Assembly (NCBI RefSeq): GCF_963662255.1
Contig: NC_085049.1
Location: 53,305,158-53,369,157, forward strand
Source: Cinclus cinclus
Taxonomy: Eukaryota > Chordata > Aves > Passeriformes > Cinclidae
Reading direction: 5' to 3'
Length of the DNA stretch: 64,000 bases
Positions 25,793 through 39,173 of the stretch are shown here, one piece after another. Position numbers and translations under genes: made by a program. Numbering within the stretch: the stretch's first letter is position 1; each line of letters begins with the position of its first letter. Below the pieces are notes generated by a model. The model made no database searches, was not told where the DNA came from, and worked only from the letters and a program-made list of their open reading frames with translations.

Positions 25793-27974
25793 GTGAGACC
25801 TCCTGAGAAACATGATGACACACTCCCAAGATTACATAATAAAAATACTGTTTAGACTTTATTTTTAAAAGATAATACTTTCTTTTCATCATTCAGACAG
25901 TAGCAAATTACAGCTGTTGAAATGCCTCAATGTACCAGGGCAAATATATTTCTAGCAGCTAAACCAGGAGTGAAAGAAGGCTGTGCTGCACAGAACAGGA
26001 CATATATAGCAGTGTTTCACACATACATACATACCTATCTATCTATATCTGCTTCTGTATAGATAGATACATAGCTGTTCCATTCCTCCTCAGCCTACAG
26101 GAATTCCATTCCTGCATTCAGCCTCACCCAAATCCCACACACAGGTCCCAGAAGACTGTAGGAGAATGGCTTCTTCTCACACCTCAAAGGACGGTGGGGA
26201 AAAATTAGCAAAATCATCATAACCTCTTTCTTCCTACCCTGGCAGGTAACCCACATTGCACCCACTCTTGTGGTTTCAGGATTTGCAGCCTCTGGAACAA
26301 AATGAGCAGCTGGTACTTCAACCATGGTTATAGACCTGGCATAGCTGCCTATGCCAGCCCGCCTCAAACCCACCTTTTGTTCTGTTTGTTTAATAAATAG
26401 GAAAATGTTAATATCTAAGGGTGGTGGTAATATTTAAGTGTTCTTTTGTGTGTACCAAATTAATGACTCTGTGTAAGCTTTTTTCCATTTATTAATGTCC
26501 TCTTTCCATTTCACCCCATGGCATGTTAGGTTTTCTAATGCACATGACCAGATCCTGTACTATCATCACTTCATCCTCTTCCCACCAATAACCTTCACTT
26601 GTTCTCTTGTTGTTTCCATATATTGCCATGTTATAGTGGTATAACCTAAATATTTAGATTATAGAGAATATATATAGATATGTATCTATATATGTTTGGT
26701 TCATTCATGTCTGTGTAAATAATTTCATGTATTTGTTTCTATATGTGTACATACATGTGTGTATATATGTGAATGTCTTTATCTGTGAGAGATATTGTAC
26801 AAGCAGACATACACAGAAGTGCTAGGCACACCACCCACAATTGACTGAAGAACAAATATTTTATAGAAAATCCATCTAGCATTTTGATGCCTTTTCAAAA
26901 TTCATAATGGACTTTAGGATAATAAAACCAATTTGTTTGCATTTTCACATGGTTGCCATGAGTTGTGTTGTGTTTGTGGGTGGTAGAAATTTTCATGAGT
27001 TGAAAAGTTTCTCACAGCAATAATCACTATGTATCAGATACATACTATTCTGACCTCTAACTTTAATTAGTTTCCCCCTCTGTACTGGCAATAACTCCTC
27101 AAAAGTTAGAGAGAGGTGGCATTTGGACTGCAGGTTAGAATATGAGGCACGTGCTTTGCCTCTCTGCAGAAAGTGAGTAGAAAATAGACAGGCATTCACC
27201 GCCCTGCTGCCCTTGCACTTTCTGCTAGGAATCAGTTTTGACCATGGTTTTACCCAAGATGTAATGGCATAGCACATAGGCAGGGCTGGCCACATAAACA
27301 GAAAGATCAGAAGCACACACCTGTCCTGGTACAGGGCTCTGCCCTGGGGAGACCACTCATTTGTTGCTTCTCTCAGTACTGTTGTTCCTTTTCAGTTCCA
27401 AAGTCCCAGTTTCCAGAAGAGAAGCTGCTGAACATATTTCTGAATCTGAACATATTTCACAATCATTTCTATCTTACAAACTCCTATTCCATAGAATATT
27501 ATATGATATGCACATGGCAGGGCATGGCATTCACCAATTCCCAAATTCTCTGCTTCTGTCATGGCATAAAAGAAGAAAGTTCAGAAGTGAGCTTCACTCC
27601 TGCCCTACTTTACAGACATAGAGGAAGAAATAGCTTGTACAATGGACTTAGTTTGGGTTGTGAGAGATCCAGTGAAACTGTGCATCAAATGTGGGGATTT
27701 TTGTGCTTCTAGCTGTTTGTGTTTTCAGAACCTCCATCTCTTCTGAAAAACAAAGAGCTGACCTTTGTGCATCACCTCTGTAAAGCACTCATGGTTGAAT
27801 GCTGGTGCCATTCAAGTTGCTCAATGCCTGTCCTGGCTGATCAGGTTCCCCTCTCTTCCTCCCTGATAGTTTCATTTTCTGTCACCACAGTGGTAGCGTT
27901 CTTGCAGGAGCTGTACACAATGTGACAGCCAAGCAATGGATGTCAGTGTGAACAAAACCTTACATGTCTTTCAG
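25793..27974. other. Intron (2.2 kb)
   Basis: Holds tetranucleotide repeats at 26019-26074 and an AT-rich tatata/gtgtata stretch at about 26660-26775. No exon supported. A good acceptor at 27729 (gtgttttcag) is followed by an open frame but has no matching donor. Confidence 0.55.
26019..26074. repeat. Tetranucleotide repeat (acat)n/(atct)n with inverted arms
   Basis: acatacatacatac runs into ctatctatctatatct and then tagatagata, so the last two can pair as a hairpin. Confidence 0.8.
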
Positions 27975-28022
27975 GACATCTGAAGAAAAAGATGCTAGGG
28001 CTAGAGAGTTTAGGAAGTTCAG
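27975..28022 (+). CDS. MYBPC1: MYBPC1 N-terminal micro-exon e (48 nt, candidate)
   Basis: Acceptor gtctttcag, donor TCAG|gtaagt (strong). Phase 1-1, reading GHLKKKMLGLESLGSS, a basic patch followed by a Ser/Gly/Leu stretch. It lies only 69 bases before the next exon. That intron is itself stop-free in frame, so this exon, the intron and the next exon form one continuous open frame. It could therefore be a separate exon or the 5' part of a longer alternative exon. Confidence 0.5.
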
Positions 28023-28091
28023 GTAAGTGTACTTTGGAGGGAGCAAAACACCCTCAGATGATTGATATTTCCCCCTCTCTCTGCATCTCAG
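28023..28091 (+). other. MYBPC1: 69-nt intron, in frame and stop-free
   Basis: Starts gtaagt and ends ccctctctctgcatctcag. Sixty-nine bases is close to the practical minimum for vertebrate introns, and it is divisible by three. In the phase set by its flanks it has no stop, reading GKCTLEGAKHPQ, MIDISPSLCIS and on into the next exon. Retention would add 23 residues. Confidence 0.6.
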
Positions 28092-28196
28092 TATGGTCTC
28101 TTGGAGAAGGAGCTCCAGAAGAGTCAGAAAAACGCGATGACTCCCAAAGATCCACTTTGTTCATCGAGAAACCTCAGAGTGGGACAGTGAGTGTTG
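28092..28196 (+). CDS. MYBPC1: MYBPC1 exon: end of N-terminal extension and start of C1 Ig domain
   Basis: Phase 1-1, 105 nt, donor GTTG|gtaagt. The first half (WSLGEGAPEESEKRDDSQ) is an acidic linker. The second half (STLFIEKPQSGTVSVG) is the opening strand of C1 and closely matches the LFIEKPQ-GTVKVG start of mammalian slow MyBP-C C1. This is the first exon from which identification of the gene is secure. C1 helps contact actin and myosin S2. Confidence 0.93.
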
Positions 28197-28709
28197 GTAA
28201 GTGCCTAGGAACAAAATCAAAAGCCACTCCCAGATAAAAAGGCTGAGCTGGCAATTTTGTGTGCAGATTCTGTGGCACTCAGGTTCTGTCCACAGCTGCA
28301 AGTACTGCCTCTGTTTTTAGCTGGATGTGAACTCCACTCTGAAGGCAAAAGGATTGTATGGAGAGAAGCAAACCCCAATTGTTTAATTCAAGAAAATAAT
28401 TTAATGAGCATAATGGTAAGGGGTATAGTTTCTGGAGAAGAAAGCCGGTAATCATGGTACTGTTGGCTGTACTGTTAGTGATATATCAAGAAGATTTTGT
28501 GCAGGGTAGCAGAAGATCTTCCAGACCCAAAATCATTAACCTCTGCACCACTGCAGTACTTTCATACTCTGTGACTCCATCTGACTCTTAATGTTGTGGT
28601 AGAACACATGGAGGAGAATGGAGCAGAAATGGAAGAAACTTGTAGAGATGCAACTGACCAACCTCAACTGTTCCTCAACAGCTACATTATTCTCTTCTCT
28701 TTCTGAAAG
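28197..28709. other. Intron
   Basis: Nothing beyond splice signals seen. Confidence 0.5.
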
Positions 28710-28858
28710 GTGGGAATATTACATTTATAGCCAAAGTAGAAGCCAAGGACCTTCTCCGAAAGCCAAATGTTAAGTGGTTTAAAGGAAAATGGATGGATCT
28801 GGCCAGTAAAGCTGGGAAGCACCTGCAGCTGAAGGAGTCCTTCGAGCGCCACACTAAG
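28710..28858 (+). CDS. MYBPC1: MYBPC1 exon: C1 Ig domain, middle
   Basis: Phase 1-0, 149 nt. Encodes [19 protein letters not shown] and then [30 protein letters not shown]. The [10 protein letters not shown] motif holds the C-strand tryptophan of the Ig fold. The B-strand position usually held by cysteine is alanine (FIAKV), as I recall also in the mammalian protein. Donor AAG|gtgtgt. Confidence 0.96.
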
Positions 28859-29207
28859 GTGTGTCTTTACTTTTCCTTCCTATGGGGGCAAAGCTCCAAA
28901 GAAAGCTTAAAGATCAGCTTAAGACAACAGGTAGAAGTTCAAGAGCAGTGGAGTCTAACCCACACAGATTTCAGTGGTGATCTCCAACCCTCTGCAGAAG
29001 CAGATTTTCTGCTGTCCTAAGTGCAGGACAAGTAATGGTGGAGAAATCAAAATTTTCCAGTGCCAGTTCTGGGTTCCAGTTTCTTTTCAGAGCCCATTAT
29101 TTGAGTTATTCCTTGTTTCTGGAGCATGTCTGAAAGACTCATGTTTTAACTTCTGCTTTGTGCAAATGTATCCCCAACATTAACAAACAGCTTTTCTTGA
29201 TTTTTAG
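28859..29207. other. Intron
   Basis: Nothing beyond splice signals seen. Confidence 0.5.
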
Positions 29208-29325
29208 ATTCACACATTTGAGATGCAGATCATCAAAGCTAAGGAAAACTATGCAGGGAACTATCGCTGTGAAGTATCTTACAAGGACAAATTTGATAGC
29301 TGCTCTTTTGACCTTGAAGTCACTG
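29208..29325 (+). CDS. MYBPC1: MYBPC1 exon: C1 Ig domain, end
   Basis: Phase 0-1, 118 nt. Encodes [20 protein letters not shown] followed by [28 protein letters not shown] is the Ig F-strand signature with its tyrosine and cysteine. Acceptor tttttag, donor ACTG|gtaagg. Confidence 0.97.
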
Positions 29326-30110
29326 GTAAGGTTCCATTTGTATCTGTAAAGATTGATAAGTATTTCTTTACTTTGTTTCCTTTTTTATTTTTTTTTTGTT
29401 TAACTTGAAATGTTCAGACCCTTTAAATGAAATAATACTTGAAGTGAATAGGTTTAGTATAAAGCTTTGAGACTTTTCTTGTGTCTGTAATTTATTGTGT
29501 AAATGAACATTTGGATAGATACCATATGAGACATTTATCCATAAATTAGAAAAACTGGCAGGTAAAACCAGTGTTGAGCTCAAATCAGGCTCTGCACACA
29601 ATAGCCAGTCAGCAAGGCAGGGGCCAGCCTGGCTCCATCCATTCACTGTCTGTGGATCAGAACCTTTCAATCTGATTCAGGCTGTCCCAAAGGGGTAATT
29701 CACACAAGGGGGATTCCTCCTTGTCCCAAGAATCAGTGGGAGTCTGTAGCTATAGAGGAGACCACAGCTCTGTCTGTCTCTTTCTTCTGATGCTGAGCAT
29801 ACTGAGAGAGCACAAGATGCCAGCAGGGGATAAAGCATAGCAAGGGAGAAGACAACACAGCCAGATGTGAACAAGGCAGGCAGGGGAATGGAGAGAAACA
29901 TCAGAGAAACAGATCCACACACAGAGTGCTTCAGAGAAATGGTACACTTAGCACGTAGCATCTTTGCAGATACCAGACCTAATGCCAAAGGGGAAGCACA
30001 AGCGCTGGTCATTTAGAAGGAAACTGAACAAATTTCATATTCTAGATTACACTGATTACACAAATGATTCAAATTATGTTTTTAATTCCTGTATTGCCGT
30101 TATTTCATAG
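29326..30110. other. Intron
   Basis: Minus-strand open frames here are short and unrecognised. Nothing supported. Confidence 0.5.
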
Positions 30111-30162
30111 AATCTTCCCAAGCTGCTCCATCCATTGACATCAGATCTGCTTTCAAAAGAAG
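30111..30162 (+). CDS. MYBPC1: MYBPC1 exon: M-motif, first part
   Basis: Phase 1-2, 52 nt. Encodes ESSQAAPSIDIRSAFKR, with the following serine codon split over the junction (AG|C). IDIRSAFKRS is the conserved opening of the MyBP-C M-motif, the segment between C1 and C2 that binds myosin S2 and actin. The KRS context suits PKA/PKC-type kinases, which phosphorylate this region in mammals. Confidence 0.95.
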
Positions 30163-31704
30163 GTAACTGCAGTAATCCTATCAAACTCCTCAGTAATGGA
30201 TGCTGGTAGCATGAACAGGACTTGTGTCAGACAATTGTATCAAGAACTTTGTAAAACTGGTTTTGTAAATATAGATTAAAAAAGTGGGGTCTAGAGTAAT
30301 TGGTGGTGAGTAGAACGAAATAGTTACAACACACTGATAGTACATATGATACTGAATACCCTTACTGTGAAATTACAAGTGTCATTCATTTAAAGGAAGA
30401 TTGAAGAGTTAAGTCTATTAAATACATGTTTCTTAGGAGGTTTTCAAAAACAAATTTCTATTCACTAAAATATTCTACTACATGTTTCCTGAAAGCTGTC
30501 AGCCACAATATGAAAGTTCCTGGTGCCAATCCTGCACTGATTAAAAACAGAGAGAAAATTCACACTGATTTCAAGAAGACAGGATCTGGCTTTATTACCT
30601 TGCAATAAACAGTAAATACCATCAGTAAGGAAAAACAACAAATAGTATAGTACAGAGAATGTGAGATTTACATTGTGTCTTAAGGTTTGTTACCTTTCTG
30701 ATAAAGTAGCAATTCTAACCAGTATAGGTGTCATCCTTTTGTGATGAAATACATAAAAAATATATAGAATGAAAATATTTTACAAACAGATAATGAAGGC
30801 TGTTTGCTAATTTACAAGTATATCTCAGAGATAACTGCTTTATCTAGAGGATATTTTAAAGATAAATACAAATTATATTACATTCAAGGTGCATTTCCTT
30901 CTTTAGTACATTTTTTTAAAAATGCAATAACTACTCTGCCCAAGCAGATGAAGATATCTCAGTATTTACTGATTTTCTAAGTAATATCTTGCATGTAAAA
31001 TCTTGATTGAACCTTGGCTCCATTTCAGTTAAGACTTGCACTATTTTTTCCCTTTTTACTAATATTTAGGGCAGTTCTTTTGTCTATATGTGTTCTATGA
31101 TAAGATAATACTGCTAAAGATCATATCATAGAAAGAAATGCACCTTCATAGGACTGTGACTCTATCTGAAAAAATGGACAGTGTATGGTTTTATTCTTCT
31201 CTGTAACTGTTTTCTCCCTTCATTTGGAGAAAGGGTAAATCTTTAAGGTTAAGTACTTTTCAATCAGTGTTTGACAGAGCTATGCATTGTTAAAAGCATC
31301 ACCCAGCAATGCAAACCTTTGTTTTGTATTCACAGCAAGAGATCAGCACAAGCCCTTTGTTTTGTTCTCTACAAAAATGAAAAACAAAGCTGGTTGTGTT
31401 GTCTAGCTCCCATTTGTTTGTGTTACTGGAATCTAACACAAACCTCGGCAAATTTATGTACTCAGTTACAAAAATTTGCCATCAAGGTATAAGAAGAAGC
31501 AATACAAACCTTTGTGTTATTTTTCACAAGCGTCTACAGAAACATAATCCATGTGAAAAAGCATACAAGTTTGTGTTGATTTTATACAATTATTCGTGTG
31601 TCTGGACAGTGTTGAGCATACAAGAAGTGTAGAGCATTTGCAGTGTGTGTTGTCTAAGTCTTCCTGTATTAAACAAAGATTTGATCTTTTTCTGTTAATA
31701 ACAG
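30163..31704. other. Intron (1.5 kb)
   Basis: AT-rich; nothing beyond splice signals seen. Confidence 0.5.
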
Positions 31705-31761
31705 CGGTGAAGGACAAGAGGATGCAGGAGAACTTGACTTTAGTGGTCTCCTGAAACGTAG
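31705..31761 (+). CDS. MYBPC1: MYBPC1 exon: M-motif, middle
   Basis: Phase 2-2, 57 nt. Encodes SGEGQEDAGELDFSGLLKR with R completed by the next exon. The acidic GQEDAGELDFSGLLK stretch is a hallmark of the M-motif. Acceptor aataacag, donor CGTAG|gtgaga. The exon is symmetric, so skipping it would remove 19 residues in frame. Confidence 0.96.
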
Positions 31762-33083
31762 GTGAGAACCAAGTGATGCAGTGAGCAGGTGTGGATTGCA
31801 AACCATTAGGTTCTCACACAGAAACAGTCAGGTGTAGAATTAATAACTCCTTGTGACCTTTCAACTTTTTTAATGCTTCTAACTGTTATTATTCTCATAG
31901 TATAATATAAAAATATTCCATTAATTTTACCTCTAAGTGTGCAGAAAATAAACTTCAGATTTGAGTGCACTGGGAAAAAAAGTGAGCCTCAGCCTAAAGA
32001 GGCCAGTAATGTTTAGTTCACTTGCTATTTATTTTGTGTTTGCATGGAAGGCAGAGGGGGGAAATTTCCTACACAGGGATGAGCAGTTCAGAAAATTGAG
32101 TCTGGTGCAACAGCAAAAAACTGCAAGGGCTAAATTTATCTCTGTGGGTACATCTTCACTGGATTTTATAAGCATCCTGATATGAAAAAAAATCATATAT
32201 CATCTCTTCAACTCATAGATGTTGGTATAATTTTGTAGGTTTTTTTTTAATATGTACATGCAAATTCTCAGTCATGTTTTCCTTAACACAAATGTTTTGA
32301 TGGAGAAAAACTGGGATACATATTTTCTCTGATTTGTCTTGAAAATCTGGTGTTGTGACAGTTATTTCAGATCTTAAACCCAATTTAGTCTTTCACCACA
32401 TTAAGACAAAATAGCTAATTGATCATCTTTTAAAATCAAGCAGAGAAATTCTATACGCCATGGAAATCAATGGCAGCTGATCACAGAGAACTAGAAAAGG
32501 AATTACATCCTTTTTCTCATCTACCACTTACTCTGAAAGGAAAATCTGTAGTATTAATTGCATTAAAAGGTCACAATGGGCTCATTGGCTATGAGGGTGA
32601 GGATAGCATTTGAGCAACTAAAGCACACAGGAGATGCTGAAGCGAAAGCAGCAAAGAATTACCTGGACCAATTCCAATCCACCAGGTCTTTGGTTTTTCA
32701 TTCTTCTCATCCCTAATTAGGACCTTCAGTTTGTCTTTTCACCCTACTAATAAAACTTGCCATGCCAGTTCTCATGACTGCCTATGGGGTGTTTCAGTAG
32801 TAACATGAGAGTTGCATGTGAGAGGTCTTGGTGTTTTTGTGGAAAGATAAATGTGATTTAAGAGACATTTTACTAACAATTAATTCCTAAGATTAGTAAG
32901 AGAAATACTGTACAGCCATATAAACATAGTATCCCTACAGTGTGGTTAATAGACAAAGTAAATATTTCATTTTTAGACATCATTATTTGACTTTGATCAA
33001 ATTGGTTCACCTTCCTTCAGGCCCTGAAATGCAACCTCTTATTTCTGAGCTTAATTGAATAAAATTATTAATTAAGCCACAGT

Positions 33084-33101
33084 GTGGATATTAATATCCA
33101 C
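33084..33101. repeat. Perfect 18-bp palindrome plus partial copy
   Basis: gtggatattaatatccac is its own reverse complement. A near copy (gtgtggatattaacatcca) follows directly at about 33102-33121. Confidence 0.9.
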
Positions 33102-33187
33102 GTGTGTGGATATTAACATCCATTACTATGAAGATGAATCCATGGTTTCATTTCAATTTTTACAACAGGCAATGCTGGAGGTACATT

Positions 33188-33229
33188 CTTTCTTTTTTCT
33201 TTTCTTTTTTCTTTTTTTTTTTTTTTTTT
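33188..33229 (+). repeat. Pyrimidine tract, T-rich
   Basis: About 42 bases of T with occasional C, ending in a long T run. Confidence 0.9.
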
Positions 33230-35302
33230 ATGGTTGTATGACCAAGGAAAGACCTAGAACTTTTCCTTTTTGGTTCATACTACTAGAAACATGTTGTTGG
33301 TTTGTTTTTTTTTCTAAAAAAAAACAACACCACCTAAATGCATAGAATCAATATGCTGTCTATTTTCTAATTTTCTGCTGGTTGGCAGGCAGACATATCA
33401 AGTCTTATCTCAGTAGGTCACATCATGACTGGATATGCTTTGTCAATGCAATGGATCAGTAGCAGAATGAAATTCCAAGAGGCACAAGATCTAACAACCA
33501 CTCAAATATTTAGGTCCTGGGTTTGTTTGCTTGTTTGTTTGTTTTGAGTACATCTTGCTACAAAATGTGCATTTTAGGGAAGAGATCTGAAAGTGATTTC
33601 ATGGCGAGGCCAGTCTGCTCAGGAAATACCATGTTCTGTTTGGCCTCTGGCCTCAGCCCAAATTACTGAGCACTTAGAACAAAGTTGGCCTGCTGTAAAC
33701 ATCAAAATTTGTTCTCCAGTTATGCAAGAGGAAAACAAGCCTGAAATTGAGTCTTTCAGTCTGGTTGAAAATCAGGATCCTCATTCTCAAGTGCTGCCTG
33801 ATTTAATGGGGAGCTTTATTTGGATTCCCACAGAGTGCACATCTCCTTGGCATGGGGGACACTGGTGGGCAACCAGTCCTGGGAGAGGACAGTGCTGCCC
33901 CAGGGTGGGTCTCAGCTTTTGCAGAGGTTTGAGGGCTGATCTGGACCTGCCCCCATGCAGAAGGAGCCTCTCTGAAATGGCAGAATTCGCTGCACAGTCA
34001 CCCTCCAGACAGCTTGAGCACGCATAAAAGGAACAAAATATAAAATTACGTACCTGAGATCGTCTAACATTGCTGTCTCAGAACTACTGTATTTGAAAGA
34101 CTACTCAGGGAGAGCCTCTCTTCCTTTTAAAAATTACAGACATATTTTGAAAATTAATAAACTTCATGGACTAAACAGCAACGTGGTTTCCATGGTTCCT
34201 CATCCAACCATGCAGAGATTCTCAGGGATCTTTAGTGCTATTTCTGTGTACGTCAAAGAAAATTCCCTCTTAGACTCCACAAAGCTCAGCTCTAACAGTG
34301 CCTCACTGCAAAGCTTGTTTTTTTTTTATTTCTCAGAAGTTTATTTTCTCTCTGTTCTCAAAAGTACTGATTTTGTTAGACAAGCTAGATCAAATTGGAA
34401 TTATCCTGGTCTGTTCCTAATGATATTACAGGAGGAAAAAATATTAGATTTCTTCTTCAATTCCAGTACTGTTCTAGCACTTCACTTTTTTGAGTTAATC
34501 GTCAATCTGAAAAGTTACAATTTTGTTTAGGATGCTTCCATTTTTTGCAATTCAATGGCTGCCATTGTAAAAATAATTATACTTCTCTTTATTGGTTGTC
34601 TTAGCCTGGAGTTGCAGATAGTAAATATGTTATTTAAACTTCTGTATAAAGGTGATTCCTCACACAGGCCTCTGAAAACATTTCCTGCTCTTAAGACTGA
34701 GATACACATGGAAGTGAACAGATCCAACCTTCAAGTCCAAGCTGGTGTAGAAATCTCCAGTTCCTATTCATTTGACAACTTTAAGTAACACTGAGAAGCA
34801 CTGGTGTAACTATAAACAGACACAGATTCCCCTGTATTTCAATGTCCTGTCGTCAGCAACCCCCAGTAGCTGTAACAGGGACTCAGGGTTTGAAAACATT
34901 TTTATTTAATTTTGAAATCTACAGGTTAGACTCAGTAGTGCCATCATAAATTGTGTTTGATTCCCCTCAAATTACAGCAGATAAAACTGATTTAAGTGAG
35001 ATTAGCCTGCATGCTGTTTTTCAAACTCTATTTTTTTTGAAGCATTGAAGCAATATAAAAATTCCCATAACTTATTGTATCAGAAAAGGACAAATTAAAA
35101 CTTGCATTCAAATTCTGCCTCGAAGAAGTGTAAAGTAAGGTGTGAATGCCATTCTGAGCTACTCCACTCATATTGAGTGAAATTTAAAAAAAAATATGAT
35201 GGCAGCCTTCAAATTTTGAAGAAAACATTTCTAGCCCCACCATAGATTCAGCTTCACCTGTTTTATTGGTGTGATAAAGCTTTACTAACTCTTCCGCCGT
35301 AA

Positions 35303-36586
<1,284 letters not shown>

Positions 36587-36719
36587 CTTTTGCCAAAGGC
36601 CTCGATCCTGCATACCAGGTGGACAAAGGAGGTAAAGTAAGGTTCATGGTGGAGCTAGCAGATCCAACAGTGGAACTCAAGTGGTATAAAAATGGCCAAG
36701 AAATACGACCAAGTGCAAA
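36587..36719 (+). CDS. MYBPC1: MYBPC1 exon: C2 Ig domain, first half
   Basis: Phase 1-2, 133 nt. Encodes [20 protein letters not shown] and then [34 protein letters not shown] is the Ig C-strand signature with its tryptophan. C2 adjoins the M-motif and contacts myosin S2 near the head-rod junction in the family. Confidence 0.97.
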
Positions 36720-38342
36720 GTAAGTGATGATCTTAGCATATGTAAGCAATAAAATGGGTACACATGTATGTACTCCCTTGACAAGTGTGTTGCATAGATC
36801 TCTCTCTCTTGCTCAGGTTGCACCAATTTTATTCCTGGATTTCATTAGATGTGAAGAATATGCAAACAATATTATATTGCTCAGGACCCAGAGAAGTCCA
36901 CTGTAGGCTAAATGTAATACAGATAGACTCTTTTGTCTCAAGACAGAAGTCTTAGAGATTCTCAAAAAAGTGGCACAATTTCCTACTCAGTAGTTTTTCC
37001 AAAATCAGGAAGCACTTTGAATAAATAAATCACTTGTCCTTGGTCCTGTGTCTGGAGGTGCACACAGTCTTTCTGCAGTAATTGTGTGCTAAGAGCAGAG
37101 ATGCTGACATCAAACATACACCTGGCTCATAAAGCACACAAGAAAAAGGGTGTGAGGTCTGTCTCAGGTTCCACTACCCTGTTAACTTTACCATACTGAA
37201 GTCAACAAACTTCACCATCAGTCATGACTAACAGGTCTGGTGTACACAGGCTTCTTCACCTGTAACATCTGCATACTGGTCTATTCTCTGGCTTTTCCTA
37301 GGAGAAGTGCATGTGCAGATATTTGAGTACATGTAGAGCAGTGCCTGGAAGTTGAGCCCAGTACTTTTTGTGGGTACAACCAGCTCTTACAATTCGGTGC
37401 AGAAAATCCCATTCCACAGTCAGACACACCTGGGGAAGGTGTGCATAACAATGTGATGTTCCTCAAATGTTTCTCAGCAGCACAAAATCCTAGACATTTT
37501 TTCCTCTGACCAGCTAAAAAAATATAGTAATTAACAAAAGGCCTCTTACAGAAATGAGGCAGATTTCCTTCATTCTGTTGAAATCAATAAAGGATTTTGG
37601 TTAAAATTCATGATTGAAAAAAGAAATGGATATATTACCTTTTCTTTAGCTCCTATATCTGGCATGAGCAATTCAGAGGTGTTTTGCAGGCAGCTCTTTG
37701 GATTCCTCTCCAGCAGGAGGGGCTGGATTGAGTGCTCCACTGCATTTCCACCAGGCTGCTGAAGCAGCTGTCAGATGCTAACGAGCTTTGGTCACTGCAA
37801 ACCTGGAGCAGATCTAAACTGGTGACATAAAGGTGAAAGGCTCCATATCCCATTACCAAAACCCCATATCCCATTACTGATATCTTGTGCCATCTGGCCT
37901 ACCAATAATATTAACTTCTTAACTTTGGCTATTATTACACTTCACAAAAATGTTGGAATGAGCGATGGTGTCTTCTTACTGGCTATTTTCAGCTTTACTC
38001 ATCTAGAGTTTCAGACTCCATTTTATTTGCCATCATTTGACTCCAGCTTCTCTTTTTATTTTTTTTTTTTTAATTTCTTCTTTTCATATCACCCAGACCT
38101 GGGATTTTGGGACAAGCCAGAAGCAGTTCATTGTCACTCTACACCACAGCTCTTTTTTTTTTTTTTTATAGAAGTCTATGACAGCTCTGTTGAAACTTGG
38201 AAGTTGCTTCCAAGGACAATTTTCCTCTACTGTGTAAACCCCAGAATTTTTGCCTCTAAAAATCCCTACAGCACTTTCTACACAAAAAAGGGAGGTCCAG
38301 AAATTTTGCTAATGTGTCTTTGCTGCATTCCTGTCCAAACAG
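36720..38342. other. Intron (1.6 kb)
   Basis: Contains a 21-bp-period duplication (ccatatcccattac at 37843-37856 and 37864-37877) and T-rich runs near 38059-38071 and 38152-38168. Nothing else seen. Confidence 0.5.
37843..37877. repeat. 21-bp-period direct repeat
   Basis: Two exact copies of the 14-mer ccatatcccattac. Confidence 0.85.
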
Positions 38343-38467
38343 ATACATTTTTGAGCACAAAGGTAACCAGAGAATTTTATTCATCAATAACTGTATGATG
38401 ACAGATGATGCTCGCTATTACGTCACGGCTGGTGATGAGAAATGCTCCACAGAACTGTTTGTGAGAG
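38343..38467 (+). CDS. MYBPC1: MYBPC1 exon: C2 Ig domain, second half
   Basis: Phase 2-1, 125 nt. Encodes [20 protein letters not shown] and then [37 protein letters not shown] is the C2 F-G region. Acceptor ccaaacag lacks a good adjacent pyrimidine tract; donor AGAG|gtaact. Confidence 0.97.
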
Positions 38468-39173
38468 GTAACTGTGTCACCTTGATGCTGTTTCACCTGC
38501 CCTAAATTTATGTGGCTTCTTTGGCCACAACAGAAATTAACAGGGAGGATGTGGCTTGGTATATTTTTGAATTTGTATTAGCAGCTGTTAGGATCACTTG
38601 GTATTTCTGTGATCCCTGGCCTTTTTTTTTTTTCTCATCCTGTATTTAGCAGCTTAGTGAAAACCCTGAAGTGGGGATATAGTTGACTTGATACTGTGCA
38701 TTGGGATCTAGTGGGGCTGTGATGCCCTTCAAAATTTTAAGCCATTTTGGAGACCTGTGTGTCATAGCACTGGCTTTCCCTAACACCATACTTGGTACCT
38801 GAGGACACTGTTATTGTCCAAGTACCCTCAGATCAGGCTTTCTACATGCCATTTTTCATTCAATTTGCACTGATTTGAGGGAAGACTCTATCAACAGTTA
38901 TGAGTGGAAGGCCATATCTTCACTCTCATTGCTCCCATGGTGTTGATTTCCAAAGCAGAACAGATATTAATAGAAGGAAATGTTACTTTTATTGAGCAAA
39001 TTTCTTACTAGCATTCTAAAGAGCAACAGCTTTTCTGATTTAAGGTAGAAAAGGCTGCACTGATACTCATTAGAACTTGAAAGTAATATTGCCTTCCACA
39101 GCATGATTTAGAAAATCTCTTCCTCTTGGTTTTCCCTCTCAGATTGTAAACCTGTAATTTTTTCTTTCCAAAG
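38468..39173. other. Intron
   Basis: Nothing beyond splice signals seen. Confidence 0.5.

Noticed and set aside
27380..27440. Acceptor ccttttcag followed by an open frame
   Set aside because: No donor within a reasonable distance and no similarity to the protein.
27730..27790. Open frame beginning EPPSLLKNKEL after a good acceptor at 27729
   Set aside because: It has no suitable donor in phase 1 and matches no MYBPC1 segment.
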